This document shows positions 13,301 through 21,646 of a stretch of DNA of 64,000 bases, one piece after another. The notes beneath the pieces are model-generated. The model was not told the origin of the DNA. It saw nothing but the letters and a program-made list of their open reading frames with translations, and did no database searches. Origin of the DNA: Mimachlamys varia. Its lineage: Eukaryota > Mollusca > Bivalvia > Pectinida > Pectinidae. How positions within the stretch are numbered: position 1 is the first letter of the stretch; each line of letters starts with the position of its first letter. The stretch is taken from the NCBI GenBank assembly GCA_947623455.1, contig OX392528.1:47882322-47946321 (forward strand), given 5' to 3'. The translations under genes were made by a program, and so were the position numbers.

Positions 13301-15997
13301 TCAGATTCTGCATTCTAGGAATAGTTACTGTACCTTGGTTAACGGACGAGGCCTTGATCAGATTCTGTATTCTAGGAATATTTAAACTGTACCTTGGTTT
13401 ACTGACAAGGCCTTGATCAGATTCTGTATTCTAGGAATATTTATACTGTTCTTTGGTTTACTTACGAGGCCTTGATCAGATTCTGTATTCTAGAAATATA
13501 TTATATACTCTACCTTGGTTTACTGACGAGGCCTTGATCAGATTCTGTTTTCTAGGAATATTTATAATGTACCTTGTTTACTGATGAGGCCTTGATAAGA
13601 TTTTGTATTCTAGGAATATTTACAATATTGTACCATGGTTTACTGACGAGGCCTTGATCAGATTCTGTATTCAAGGAATATTTATACTGTACTTTGGTTT
13701 ACTGACGAGGCCTTGATCAGATTCTGTATTCTAGGAATATTTATACTGTACCTTGGTTTAATGACGAGGCCTTGATCAGATTCTGCATTCTAGGTAGTAA
13801 GGGGCTGATGACATGGACCTGCAATTATAATACAACATACTATCTAACATATATCACTGTCTATTACATTTTCATCAGTGAAATATCCAAAATTATTCAT
13901 TCTGTAAAGCAAAATGTTTTACTACATTGTAGTAAGAGATATGATATGTTTTACTGATTTGACCAATCAAAACACTTTTTACAAATGATAATAGTGAAAA
14001 TAAAAAGCTGCCTGGGTAGATTTCGCTTTGAAATAAGTAATAAACAGAATATCTTACAGTATCACATTACAGTTATACCAAATATATTTTATGAATGTGG
14101 TTAATATTTTGGTATTTTTCATGAGTTCGTGGCACAAGTGAAAAATACCAAAATATTTAATAGCAACATATATATACTAGTCAAAATACTAGTCATGCAC
14201 ACACATGAAATACATTTGGTATTACTTACGGTTAGATATCCTTTATACATATGTTTTCGCCAGTTAAACAAGGAGGTAAAAAGTCACAACTAAAAACCTT
14301 GTTTTTTCCATACAAAAATAAAACATGTCAATATCTATTGATTTCTTTTCCTGTCTGAAACTTATTTCCTTTTATGTACATTCGTGACTTATAATCAGAT
14401 AACCATGTTGGGTGACAATCCACATAAAAAAAACATCAAACCATTTCATTTCAATCCCAACAACATTCCTTTTTAAGATATGACAATTTGAGAATGTATG
14501 TTTAAAGGCCCAATATACATAACTTCAGGAAATTTTTCGTGATTCTGAAAAAAACTCCAGTTGATAACAATGCAAAAATAAGCCAAAAACGAAGTAAACC
14601 TGAGCGGTAACTAACAAGAATCTCTTGACAGAAAAATCCAAAAAACTGAAAATAACTCAGGTGGGGCCCCACTTCATCAACAAGCTGAAGGTAAAAGACA
14701 ACTCGAAATGGACGCATGTTTACAAATACCGAGGTTTATCTGCTGCTGTACTAGTACTGGTAACCGCGAAAGAATTCATCTTGAATATTGCTGATATCAG
14801 TTAATCTTAACTAAATCTCTAAATACAAAAAAGTTATTAGGCTTTATTTTCGCTTCAAGTTTTGCCGAAAGTTACGTATATTGGGCCTTTAATATTTACT
14901 TTGATATTACAGTGTGTGTCTATAATATATACCAGTACCTGTTTCTCCTCCAAAGTTTCCACAAGCATGATAACATCTTCCCATATTTTACTTAGGTCTG
15001 CCTTGCCCTGCTGGGTCCAGCAGAACTTTGGCGGGTGCTCTCTAGCATCCTGCAGTTTCACGTCTACGCCTCCTTGCTGACACAAGTCTACAGTCCTCTT
15101 CAATAGATACATGCATTGTTTCCGAACTAGTGTGTCCTCACTGCCGAACCCTGCCTGTATGATGCTCCAGTAGGACGTGAACGTCCGAATGTCCATCTCC
15201 AATGCCACATTAGCTTCCGCAGGCAGGAAATAATTTGCTAAGGAACAAAGTAACATGCTTGGCTTGCAGCTCAGCTTGTCTTCTTCCCAAATACATTCAA
15301 TAGTTTTCCAGCATGTTGTCAGTCTTTCAGTTGATGTACCATTATCAAACTTCAATAGTAGCAGAAGACTCTGGCTTATCATGTGTAGGATCATTTGCTT
15401 ATCATACAGTTGTAAAATATTTAATAAATGTTTAAATATTTCCTCGAGATGTCTATGTAATGGTATCTCACATTGTGTTAATCTTTGCTGAAACTTCTCT
15501 TCAATGCAAATTCTGATCAAATTTTTTACAACTTCAAGAGCACAAATTACATCAAGGTGTTCTGATTGTGATTCAGATTTCCTATTTGTAGATGTAGTCC
15601 TTTCAAGAATGTGATAATTCAAGGATTCTGAGCACAGCTGGAGAGCAGACACAAAGACATTTGGTGACCCACTCCTGGCACAAATGGCCTGTAGTGACGC
15701 CACTCTGGACAGCAAGACGAGATTGTGGGACCTGCTGTCAAAGGATGGGTGCAGTTTCCGAAGTATCGGAAGACAAATTCTATCCGATGTATCATCACAA
15801 ACTTTCGTCACTACAACATCATTCAAGGAAAAGTTGTTGACAATATTTTCCAGAAATCCTAACAAGGGTAAAAGCTCAGGGTTAATTAAGTCATCATCCG
15901 AGATGAAGGGTGAAATTTTACTAACGACATCCTCTACTAATTTCTCCTTGTTTATATGCGGACTTCTCAGGAGCTGATCGGTACTGTCAGTCATCAT
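1145..15997 (-). CDS. TARBP1: TARBP1-like tRNA (guanosine-2'-O)-methyltransferase, N-terminal part, 13 exons
   Basis: Thirteen minus-strand exons join with GT-AG borders and matching phases into 914 codons starting at 15997. The protein is an alpha-helical, HEAT-like solenoid. The stretch around residues 320-390 (YLLKRTVDLC, WEDVIMLVETLEEKQ, VHVISPLLPRMQNLIK, then HTSWLTALIRRALKHESV) resembles what I know of TARBP1, the animal relative of yeast Trm3. Those enzymes use S-adenosylmethionine to 2'-O-methylate G18 of some cytosolic tRNAs through a C-terminal SPOUT domain. That domain is not in the window; the last exon here ends at 1145 in phase 0 and the gene continues past the left edge. The N-terminus is shorter than in vertebrates as I recall them. 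Four exon/intron junctions are tandemly amplified (see repeats). The name rests on remembered similarity, so another HEAT protein is possible; the exon chain itself is firm. Confidence 0.75.
1341..2214 (-). other. TARBP1 intron 12, no recognisable element
   Basis: AT-rich intron with a short CAG repeat near 1848. I see no gene or mobile element in it. Confidence 0.6.
2215..2399 (-). CDS. TARBP1: TARBP1 exon 12, residues 788-849
   Basis: 185-nt exon (VSMEGQIRLVGAGAILGAVA to SLKRPSAVE) with acceptor ACCCCCCAG and donor GAGAG|GTCAGT, phase 0 to 2. Its acceptor and first 29 nt are duplicated 75 bp upstream. Confidence 0.8.
2371..2520. repeat. 75-bp tandem duplication across the exon 12 acceptor
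   Basis: Copies at 2371-2445 and 2446-2520 differ at one base (CACCTGGGG versus CATCTGGGG). Each holds the acceptor and the first exon bases of TARBP1 exon 12. One difference in 75 bp implies a recent event. Confidence 0.9.
2448..2474 (-). other. possible 27-nt in-frame micro-exon in the duplicated copy
   Basis: In the second copy the intact acceptor (CCCCCCAG) is followed by nine codons (MSMEGQIRL). The duplication breakpoint then creates a strong donor, CTA|GTAAGT. Phase is 0 to 0, so inclusion between exons 11 and 12 would keep the frame. Predicted from sequence only. Confidence 0.4.
2590..2815. repeat. short irregular tandem repeat in TARBP1 intron 11
   Basis: About eight imperfect copies of roughly 30 bp built on GGTACACTTCGTAATCCACT plus a variable TACAGTAAA tail. 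It lies away from the donor of exon 11, unlike the junction-anchored arrays. Confidence 0.85.
3155..3301 (-). CDS. TARBP1: TARBP1 exon 11, residues 739-787
   Basis: 147-nt exon (SNDLPCIELCEKAVAMVTRC to LKTLRQVSALPQ) with acceptor CTTTTCAG and donor CTCAG|GTGAGA, phase 0 to 0. Confidence 0.8.
3546..5343. repeat. 26-bp minisatellite seeded by the exon 10 donor junction
   Basis: About 69 copies of a 26-bp C/T-rich unit (plus strand CTGTCACCCTCACCTCCCTC then CAGCCC). On the minus strand each unit reads GGGGCTGGAGGGAG then GTGAGGGTGACA, i.e. the last 14 exon bases plus the donor. The array starts inside exon 10 and fills the 5' two-thirds of intron 10. Some units are variants (CTCCTCTGTTCCCCTG, CCTCCAGAGC) that repeat in blocks. 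Confidence 0.95.
5328..5431 (-). CDS. TARBP1: TARBP1 exon 10, residues 704-738; 3' end inside a minisatellite
   Basis: 104-nt exon (DELYRIVQEGMASCRAELLL, then QQMIAGGWRE) with acceptor TGTTACAG. The coding part runs into the first unit of the 26-bp array, and the best donor (GGGAG|GTGAGG) lies in that unit. Using it gives phase 1 to 0, which is what exon 11 needs. Every further unit offers the same donor, so the exact 3' end is less certain than for the other exons. Confidence 0.7.
5432..6224 (-). other. TARBP1 intron 9
   Basis: Holds the SINE listed at 5715-5886. The rest (5432-5714 and 5887-6224) is unremarkable AT-rich intron sequence with no recognised element. Confidence 0.5.
5715..5886 (-). 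mobile_element. tRNA-derived SINE in TARBP1 intron 9
   Basis: On the minus strand the sequence opens with an A-box-like GTGCCCAAGTGGTTAAGGTG and later has a B-box-like GGGTCGCAGGTTCATGG, followed by a non-tRNA body. This is the layout of a pol III SINE. The box spacing is larger than in a tRNA, so it is either diverged or interrupted. Confidence 0.5.
6225..6473 (-). CDS. TARBP1: TARBP1 exon 9, residues 621-704
   Basis: 249-nt exon (FLWAELEAVQIVRFTFLAVD, then ERAIELLLCFVSELGTLT) with acceptor TCCTGTAG and donor ACAG|GTAAGT, phase 1 to 1. Confidence 0.8.
6647..6996. mobile_element. MITE-like element with about 70-bp inverted ends in TARBP1 intron 8
   Basis: The left end (CCATCCTCGACATCCAGGTG, then TACGCTCTCTACGCCCC and TATGTCATGGC) is matched in inverted orientation by the right end (GCCATGATATA, AGAGAGCGTAAATG, CCCCTGGATATCGAGGATGG). 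A related half-copy lies near 22620-22690. I could not settle the exact ends or a target duplication. Confidence 0.6.
7129..7330 (-). CDS. TARBP1: TARBP1 exon 8, residues 554-621
   Basis: 202-nt exon (RSVLPKELAAILAVFSMSES, then TENWTCSDIQKYLHQE) with acceptor CTTTTCAG and donor GAAG|GTACAA, phase 0 to 1. Confidence 0.8.
7640..7735 (+). mobile_element. degenerate tRNA-like SINE head in TARBP1 intron 7
   Basis: An A-box-like AAGCTCAGTGGTAGAGGCC follows GGGAATTTCCC, and a weak B-box-like GTGTTTGATTCCTAG follows. The same GGAATTTCC/AGCTC head recurs near 11060 on the other strand. Confidence 0.45.
7762..7858 (-). CDS. TARBP1: TARBP1 exon 7, residues 521-553
   Basis: 97-nt exon (SYIRGAAQCYFAEALVNLVD) with acceptor TGATTTCAG and donor CACG|GTAAGT, phase 2 to 0. 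Confidence 0.8.
8505..8964. mobile_element. mariner-type MITE, copy 1
   Basis: About 460 bp, reverse complement of the copy at 30610-31067. Termini of the type CAGTGNACTNCNCTTTATATCA are flanked by TA, as expected for Tc1/mariner-type non-autonomous elements. The left end here is eroded (AATGGACTCAACTTAATATC). It ends 15 bp from the donor of TARBP1 exon 6. No coding capacity. Confidence 0.75.
8980..9115 (-). CDS. TARBP1: TARBP1 exon 6, residues 476-521
   Basis: 136-nt exon (SSWGPLPFLFLCKGLSNV in the middle) with acceptor GATTTCAG and donor ATCAG|GTACAT, phase 1 to 2. A mariner-type MITE ends only 15 bp downstream of this donor. Confidence 0.8.
9116..9455 (-). other. TARBP1 intron 5
   Basis: AT-rich intron of 340 bp. 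I see nothing in it beyond its splice sites. Confidence 0.5.
9456..9556 (-). CDS. TARBP1: TARBP1 exon 5, residues 442-476
   Basis: 101-nt exon (PTDALQGTASNVGLGLIDFF) with acceptor CTTCTTCAG and donor CAAG|GTACCT, phase 2 to 1. Confidence 0.8.
9557..10305 (-). other. TARBP1 intron 4
   Basis: AT-rich intron. A CCTTGG-rich stretch (about 9745-9800, GACCTTGGCCTTGACTATGG) looks repetitive but I cannot assign it. No gene seen. Confidence 0.5.
10306..10358 (-). CDS. TARBP1: TARBP1 exon 4, residues 425-442
   Basis: Small 53-nt exon (YICGEFLLAIQDSKHFS) with acceptor TCTATTGCAG and donor GCAA|GTAAGT. Phase 0 to 2 fits both neighbours. Confidence 0.75.
10359..10738 (-). other. TARBP1 intron 3
   Basis: AT-rich intron with a (CAG)5-like microsatellite near 10582. 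No element recognised. Confidence 0.5.
10739..10884 (-). CDS. TARBP1: TARBP1 exon 3, residues 376-424
   Basis: 146-nt exon encoding HTSWLTALIRRALKHESV and ETILFLDLELCPLLHQGEEK. Acceptor TTCTTGTAG, donor AAAAG|GTATCA. The split codon G|AC joins exon 2 perfectly. Confidence 0.85.
10978..11078 (-). mobile_element. tRNA-derived SINE head in TARBP1 intron 2
   Basis: On the minus strand, AGCGCAGTGAAGTCAGGCTG (A-box region) is followed by GGTTGCTGGTTCGAGTCC, a canonical B box. A GGGAATTTCC head precedes it. It is not a functional tRNA because no cloverleaf closes. Confidence 0.6.
11200..13795. repeat. 59-bp minisatellite seeded by the exon 2 donor junction
   Basis: About 44 copies of a unit near 59 bp. 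The plus-strand form runs from GTACCTTGGTTTACTGACAA through GGCCTTGATCAGATTCTGTA to TTCTAGGAATATTTATACT. On the minus strand each unit carries 43 nt homologous to the 3' end of exon 2 (CAGAATCTGATCAAGGCC within it), the donor CAAG|GTACAG and about 16 intron bases. Variants such as GAAATATATTATATACTCT recur at intervals (12187, 12604, 12783, 13494), which indicates higher-order duplication. Confidence 0.95.
13752..13818 (-). CDS. TARBP1: TARBP1 exon 2, residues 354-376
   Basis: 67-nt exon (VHVISPLLPRMQNLIKASSL) between an AATTGCAG acceptor and a CAAG|GTACAG donor, phase 0 to 1. It follows ETLEEKQ in register. Its last 43 nt and donor are the founder of the 59-bp array that fills the downstream intron. 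Confidence 0.85.
14099..14160. repeat. hairpin-forming inverted repeat in TARBP1 intron 1
   Basis: TTAATATTTTGGTATTTTTC and its near-exact reverse complement flank a loop of about 19 nt. Possibly the remnant of a tiny MITE. Confidence 0.7.
14506..14888. mobile_element. TTAA-type MITE, copy a
   Basis: 383 bp, flanked on both sides by TTAA, with inverted ends AGGCCCAATATACGTAACTT (one mismatch at left). TTAA duplication points to a piggyBac- or Kolobok-type source. It sits 50 bp from the donor of TARBP1 exon 1. Sister copies at 41598, 50511 and 59638. Confidence 0.9.
14939..15997 (-). CDS. TARBP1: TARBP1 exon 1 (first coding exon), residues 1-353
   Basis: Single 1059-nt coding exon, MMTDSTDQLL to ETLEEKQ, ending at a CAG|GTACTG donor in phase 0. 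An in-frame TGA lies 6 nt upstream of the ATG, so this is the start. The sequence just upstream (TTTTCCATTTCAG, ending at 16011) looks like a 3' splice site, so a non-coding 5' exon may lie farther right. The region is leucine-rich and helical with no catalytic motif. Confidence 0.85.
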
Positions 15998-16249
15998 TGT
16001 TCACTGTAAACTGAAATGGAAAATAAAACAATTTCTCTATCACAATCCCATCACTTATTACTTGCATACTGCATCACATTTTTCAAGAATAAGAACATCT
16101 TTACCAATATTTCACAAGCAAGCACATATTTTTTAAGGAATTAAACCTGCTTGATCATATTTCTGATATTTGTGCTGATTTTAATCCAACATCTGATCCA
16201 TTTATTTTGTATTTTAAATGGATTTTTGTTGCTTGGAGGTAAAATTTGA

Positions 16250-17830
16250 ACAAAACAGACCTGGCAGCAGGCGGAAGACCTCAAGTTATTGTTCAGACTA
16301 GGGGATGTGAGAGGGGTTTAGACCTAGGCCTGTGGCAGGAGACAGGTTATAACCAGAAGATAGGAAAAGGATTCAAACCAGGGATGAGAGAGAGGTTCAG
16401 ACCTGCAGAGGGAGAGAGTTCAGATCTTGGAATGGGAAAGGGGTTCAGACTAGGGGATAAAAGAAGTGTTCAGACCATCAGATGGAAGAAAGGTTCATAC
16501 CTTGGAATGGGAAAGGGTTCAAACCATGGGGTGGGATAGGAGTTCTGACCAGAGGATGTGATAGGGGGTTCAGACTAGGGGATGTGATAGGGGGTTCAGA
16601 CCAGGGGATGGGATAGGGGGTTCAGACCAGGGGATTGGATAGGGGTTCAGACCTGGGAATGGGATAGGAGTTCAGACCAGAGGATGGGATAGGGGGTTCA
16701 GACCAGGGGATGGGATAGGGGGTTCAGACCAGGGAATGGGATAGGGGGTTCAGACCAGGGGATGGGATAGGGGTTCAGACCAGGGGATGGTATAGAAGTT
16801 CTGACTGGGGAATGAGATAGGGGTTCAGACCAGGGGATGGGATAGGGGGTTCAGACCAGGGGATTGGATAGGGATTCAGACCAGGGGATGAGAGAGGGAT
16901 TTAGACGAGGGAGATGGAATATTGGTTCAGACCACGTGATGAATTAGAGCTCAGACTAGGAGATCTTAGTTCAGACCAGGGGATGGGATAGGGGTTCAGA
17001 CCAGGGGATAGCATAGAAGTTCAGACCAGGGGATGGGATAGGGGTTCAGACCAGGGGATAGCATAGAAGTTAAGACCAGGGGATGATATAAGGGATCAGA
17101 CCAGGGAATTGGGTAGGGGTTCAAACCAGGGTATGAGAGAGGGATTTAGACCAGGGGATTGAAGCAGGATTCAGACCAGGGAGATGGGATATTGCCGGTT
17201 CACGGGATGAAATAGGAGTTCGTACTAGGGGATAGGAGTTCAGACCAGGGGATGGGATATGGGTTTAGACCTTGGGATGGGATAGGGGTTCAGACCAGGG
17301 GATAGCATAGAAGTTCAGACCAGGGGATGGGATAGGGGGTTCAGACCAGGGGATGAGATAGTGGTTCAGACCAGGGGATGAGATAGGGGTTCAGACCAGG
17401 GGATGAGAAAGGGGTTCAGACCAGGGATGGGATAGGGGTTCAGACCAGGGGATGAGACAGCGGTTCAGATCAGGGGATGACATATATATATATATATATA
17501 GAGGTTCAGACCTTGGGCTAAGATATGGGAATTCAGACCAGGTCATGGAGTTCAGACCAGAGGATGAGATAGAAGTTCAAACCAGGGGATGAGATGGCAG
17601 TTCAGACCAGGTGATGCAATACCTGAGTTCAGACCAGGGGATGAGATAGGGGTTCAGACCAGGGGATTGGAGAAGGGTTTAAGCATGCAGCGGATGGTAG
17701 AGTTGTTCAGTTCAGGAAATTGAAGAGGGGTACCGGTTCAGACCTGCAGGGGGTGGGAGAGGGATTCAGATCAAGGGATGGAAGAGAGGTTCAGACAAGG
17801 GGATGGGATAGCGATTCAGATCAGAGGATA
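16250..17830. repeat. 25-bp minisatellite upstream of TARBP1 coding exon 1
   Basis: About 60 imperfect copies of a 25-bp purine-rich unit (GGTTCAGACCAGGGGATGGG then ATAGG), with a (TA)n tract at 17481-17501. Open frames through it are by-products of the repeat. It does not carry a copy of the nearby exon junction. Confidence 0.9.
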
Positions 17831-17893
17831 GAAGGCAGTGTACAATATGTACATGTATGTGAGTTTGATGTAATTTCTTTCAGCAAACCACGC

Positions 17894-20800
17894 GGGTCTC
17901 CCTAAAATACGCCATAGGAGAAAATACGCCATAGGTACGCCATAGGATATTTTCGGCGCCATAGATAAATGTACGTAATATATCTCCAAAATACATCATT
18001 TTATTCCTTTATATGTGCATATTACACCATCTGGTGAAGTTTCATTGAAAAAAAAAGTGTACTTTGTACCAAAAAACGATCTTATATCGGAGGCTCTCAG
18101 ACACTAAAATACGCCATAGGAATGTAGTCAAGCAAGCGTTAAATATCACTGTTCTATGCAACAAATAACTAATAAATTACAGTTATATATGTCATTTGAA
18201 AGTTATGGTTAAGTTTTTGTGTTAAAAAAATGTGCACTTTGTAAGAATATCGGTAAAATTACCGTGACGTGAAAGTCCGAATCAAGGGGCGTAACTCTAA
18301 TTATACGCCATACAGATGTAATTTGTAAACTCACTCTCTATACTATTGGCAATCCTATGGCGTATTAAAGACTATATATTTTCGATATTGATATTTATTT
18401 TGTTCATTAATACACTCAAGCATTATATTTATTTCTTAAAATATACCTAAAATGCACAACAAAAGCTTTCTATTTGATATCATTCTCTATGTTATATTAA
18501 GACTATGTATTTTTTATATTAATATATTTTTTTATTCATTTATTTACAAAAACGTTATTTTTGTTACTTAATATATATGATATAAATACACGTATGCATA
18601 CATAAAAAACACAACAAAAACTTATATTTTATACAATTTTATTAACATGTTTTTCATAAAAAAGTATTCACAAGCAGTAATTAACATGAACATAGAAAGT
18701 TAAACATTATGTATAATTTTGCAAATAATTAAAATTCATCAAATTCACTATATTGAAAATTCCATTGATATTTTATATCATGCAGGTACATATTTTAGAT
18801 AATAGAAATTATATTATTTAGCATTCACAAATATATATCCTGAAATAAAAATAGTATTTTCATGAATATAATAAAAATACATAGTGTAAATTTGTAAATT
18901 GTAAATGAATGGAAAAATTTCATTGAAACTTCCTGATCATGTCATAAGCTGATATATATCACACTATCAAATTTTACGTCTGATAATAGTATTCTTCATG
19001 TATGTTAATTGCTTTTTAAGTCAGATATCAATATAAGGTATTTATTTATAATGGATGAACAGTGTTCCTGTATAATATTGTAATGTGGGCATACCTGGTT
19101 TGCATGAATATTGATGTACACAACTGGTACATATTGTAGTACTGATAATGTATGAATATTGGTATGCTAAGGCGTTGTTGTGGTATATACTATAGTATAA
19201 TATAATATAGAAAAATGGTTAAGAAATCCAATCAATCATCAGTTAAAATTGGTTGTAATCAGATTGTTAACGTAATGAAATTTAGATATTTTTTTTTGCC
19301 TTACAACAAATACCAATAATCAAATCTGTATTGGTGGATAATCTCCTGCTGTCTGACTGAAAAACCACAACGTCAACATGTACTTGAGGGGAATTATCCT
19401 GGGGACTATGGCCACCAACTTGTGCACTTCTATGACTCTAGACTGTACACAGCTTTATGCCCTCAGACAGCCATTTCTTAGACATTTGTAGATTTCTTTT
19501 AATTTGCAGCATCCAAAAAATATTAAGTAAATATTGTTTGTGTGAATTGATGTAGTAATGCCTTTGAAATTGAATACACATAATTATGTGAAAATGAATT
19601 TGATAAATATATATATATGTTGAAATAGAGTATAGATATGTAATAAATGTGATGAAGAAATAATTCAAATTTAAATATAAATTTAATATAAATTGTTTGT
19701 TTATTGAACTCTTCACAAAGAACAAAAAAAGTTTTTATATGTGAATAAAGATATAAATATCAATGATATTATGAGATGAATGTTTTGTGTTTATGAAATC
19801 TGTCATGATGCTTCACAATGTATTATGTATAGAAATTTTTATTGCAATTATATGAATTAAAAAAAATCTGAATAAAATCTGAAGTATGCTAAAATGATCA
19901 GTTAACGTGGATTTTTTTATTTTTTGCATGTACCATTTTGTTTATACACTGTATTTATTAGTATGAAATGTATTGTTTGTGCACAGGGGTTTGTACTAAT
20001 GTTTATGATAAAAATATAGCCGTGATCAGCATATATATATATGCTGGTCACAGCTGTATTTTTTATTTGTATCATAAACATTCATTACAAACCCGTATGG
20101 TTTGTGTAAAAAAAAAACCAAATAAAATAAATTAATATCAAATATAAATAAATATATTATATATTGATTTACCAATCCATGGGAGAAAATACAACATAGG
20201 TAAAGATATTTATTGGCATTTTTTTTTTATAAATGTGGTAATTTAATTAAATGTGTATAATTATGAATAAAATCATTATTAGTAAAATTATACATAAATA
20301 ATAACTTTTTTTAAAAAATTCCCATATCTTTTTTTTATTTTTTTTCCCTTATCAATTTAACTTTTAATAGTTTTTATTCCATTTTTAGAATATCAATGAA
20401 ATTTTCCCTTTCAGGGTTGATATTTGTATGGCGTATTGTTCATGTCAATTTCTGCTTGTGAATATTACTTTATGAATAAAATAGTAACATAGGTATTAAT
20501 AAAATGGTATCAATAAATAATTTTTGTTGTGCTTTTTATGTATGTTTATTTGTTAGTATTAAATATAATGCTTGAGTGAATTTAATGAACAAAATAAATA
20601 TCAATATAAAAAATATATAGTCTTCATTATTTATTGGTCACTTATATTTAACAGGAGAAAATACGCCATAGGATTGCAAATAAATAGTATATAGAGAGAC
20701 TGAGTTTACATCTGTATGGCGTATAATTAGAGTTACGCCCCTTGATTCGGACTTTCACATCACGGTAATTTTACCGATTTTCTTACAAAGTACATATCAT

Positions 20801-21133
20801 TTTAACATTAAAACTTAACCATAACTTTCAAATGACATGTATAACTGTTATAAATTAGTTATTTGTTGCATAAAACAGTGATATTTAACGCTTGCTTGAC
20901 TACATTCCTATGGCGTATTTTAGTGTCTGAGAGCCTCCGAAATAAGATCGTTTTTTGGTACAAAGTACACATTTTTTTTCAATGAAACTTCACCAGATGG
21001 TGTAATATGCACCAATCAAGGAATAAAATGATGTATTTTGAAGAAATATTACGTACATTTATCTATGGCGCCGAAAATATCCTATGGCGTACCTATGGCG
21101 TATTTTCTCCTATGGCGTATTTTAGTGTGACCG
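17894..21133. mobile_element. 3.24-kb non-autonomous DNA transposon with about 600-bp terminal inverted repeats
   Basis: Flanked by an 8-bp direct duplication AACCACGC (17886-17893 and 21134-21141). Ends begin GGGTCTCCCTAAAATACGCC at left and, as reverse complement at right, CGGTCACACTAAAATACGCC. The inverted arms extend to about 18470 and about 20515. They are studded with the motif TACGCCATAGG in both orientations. The AT-rich interior has no convincing ORF. Long TIRs with an 8-bp duplication fit a Mutator-like (MULE) or P-type non-autonomous element; hAT is less likely from the end sequence. Confidence 0.85.
19984..20105. repeat. inner palindrome within the 3.24-kb transposon
   Basis: Arms GGTTTGTACTAATGTTTATG and its reverse relative CATAAACATTCATTACAAAC surround a centre GATCAGCATATATATATATG. 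This may be a smaller MITE nested inside the larger element, or its internal fold-back. Confidence 0.7.
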
Positions 21134-21141
21134 AACCACGC

Positions 21142-21643
21142 CATCCCTTTACACTATAGTATATATTGGATTGTCAATTATAATTAAGATACAGTCTACA
21201 CAAGTTAAACGATAATTATATGAACCAATCCTTTTCAGTCTGTCATGAAATGCACATGCATGCATACATCGTCTAATTATACGTACGTATATATACGTAC
21301 GTACACTCGGTGATAAGTTACTCATCTAACGTCAACAAATATATCCACGTGGGTTTGTACTCTCTTATAATTATATTTTATCTGAAACAAAACCATCAAT
21401 TTATCTGTAGTAAATATTTAAAAAAAATACTTAACGTAATAAATAATAATTCAGTTATGTAAGTAATACACTTCAAATGTTATATATTATTTAATATGAA
21501 ATACAACATATGATTTTTTCATTAAAGTCCGTATAAAATAACTATCTATTTTGTAATATGTATAAACTACAATTTCACTTCCTATTTCCGGTCACTTGTC
21601 AACTTTACTTTTGTAAAAGGAGTAGGACGTTATACACACAGAC
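21142..21643 (+). promoter_or_regulatory. probable GMF promoter and 5' UTR region
   Basis: The sequence before the GMF ATG has ETS-like ACTTCCTATTTCCGGTCACT about 75 bp upstream and no clear TATA box at the usual distance. The transcription start is not determinable by eye. A palindromic ACGTACGTATATATACGTACGT-type run lies at about 21282-21303. Confidence 0.35.
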
Positions 21644-21646
21644 ATG
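21644..21646 (+). CDS. GMF: GMF exon 1: start codon only
   Basis: ATG is followed at once by a GTAAGG donor. The next exon begins GCTGATACT in phase 0, giving MADTVNFSSVPDSLKK. No other in-frame ATG lies close to exon 2. Confidence 0.8.

Noticed and set aside
16246..16539. 97-codon plus-strand open frame
   Set aside because: Glycine/arginine-rich translation of the 25-bp minisatellite, no independent support.
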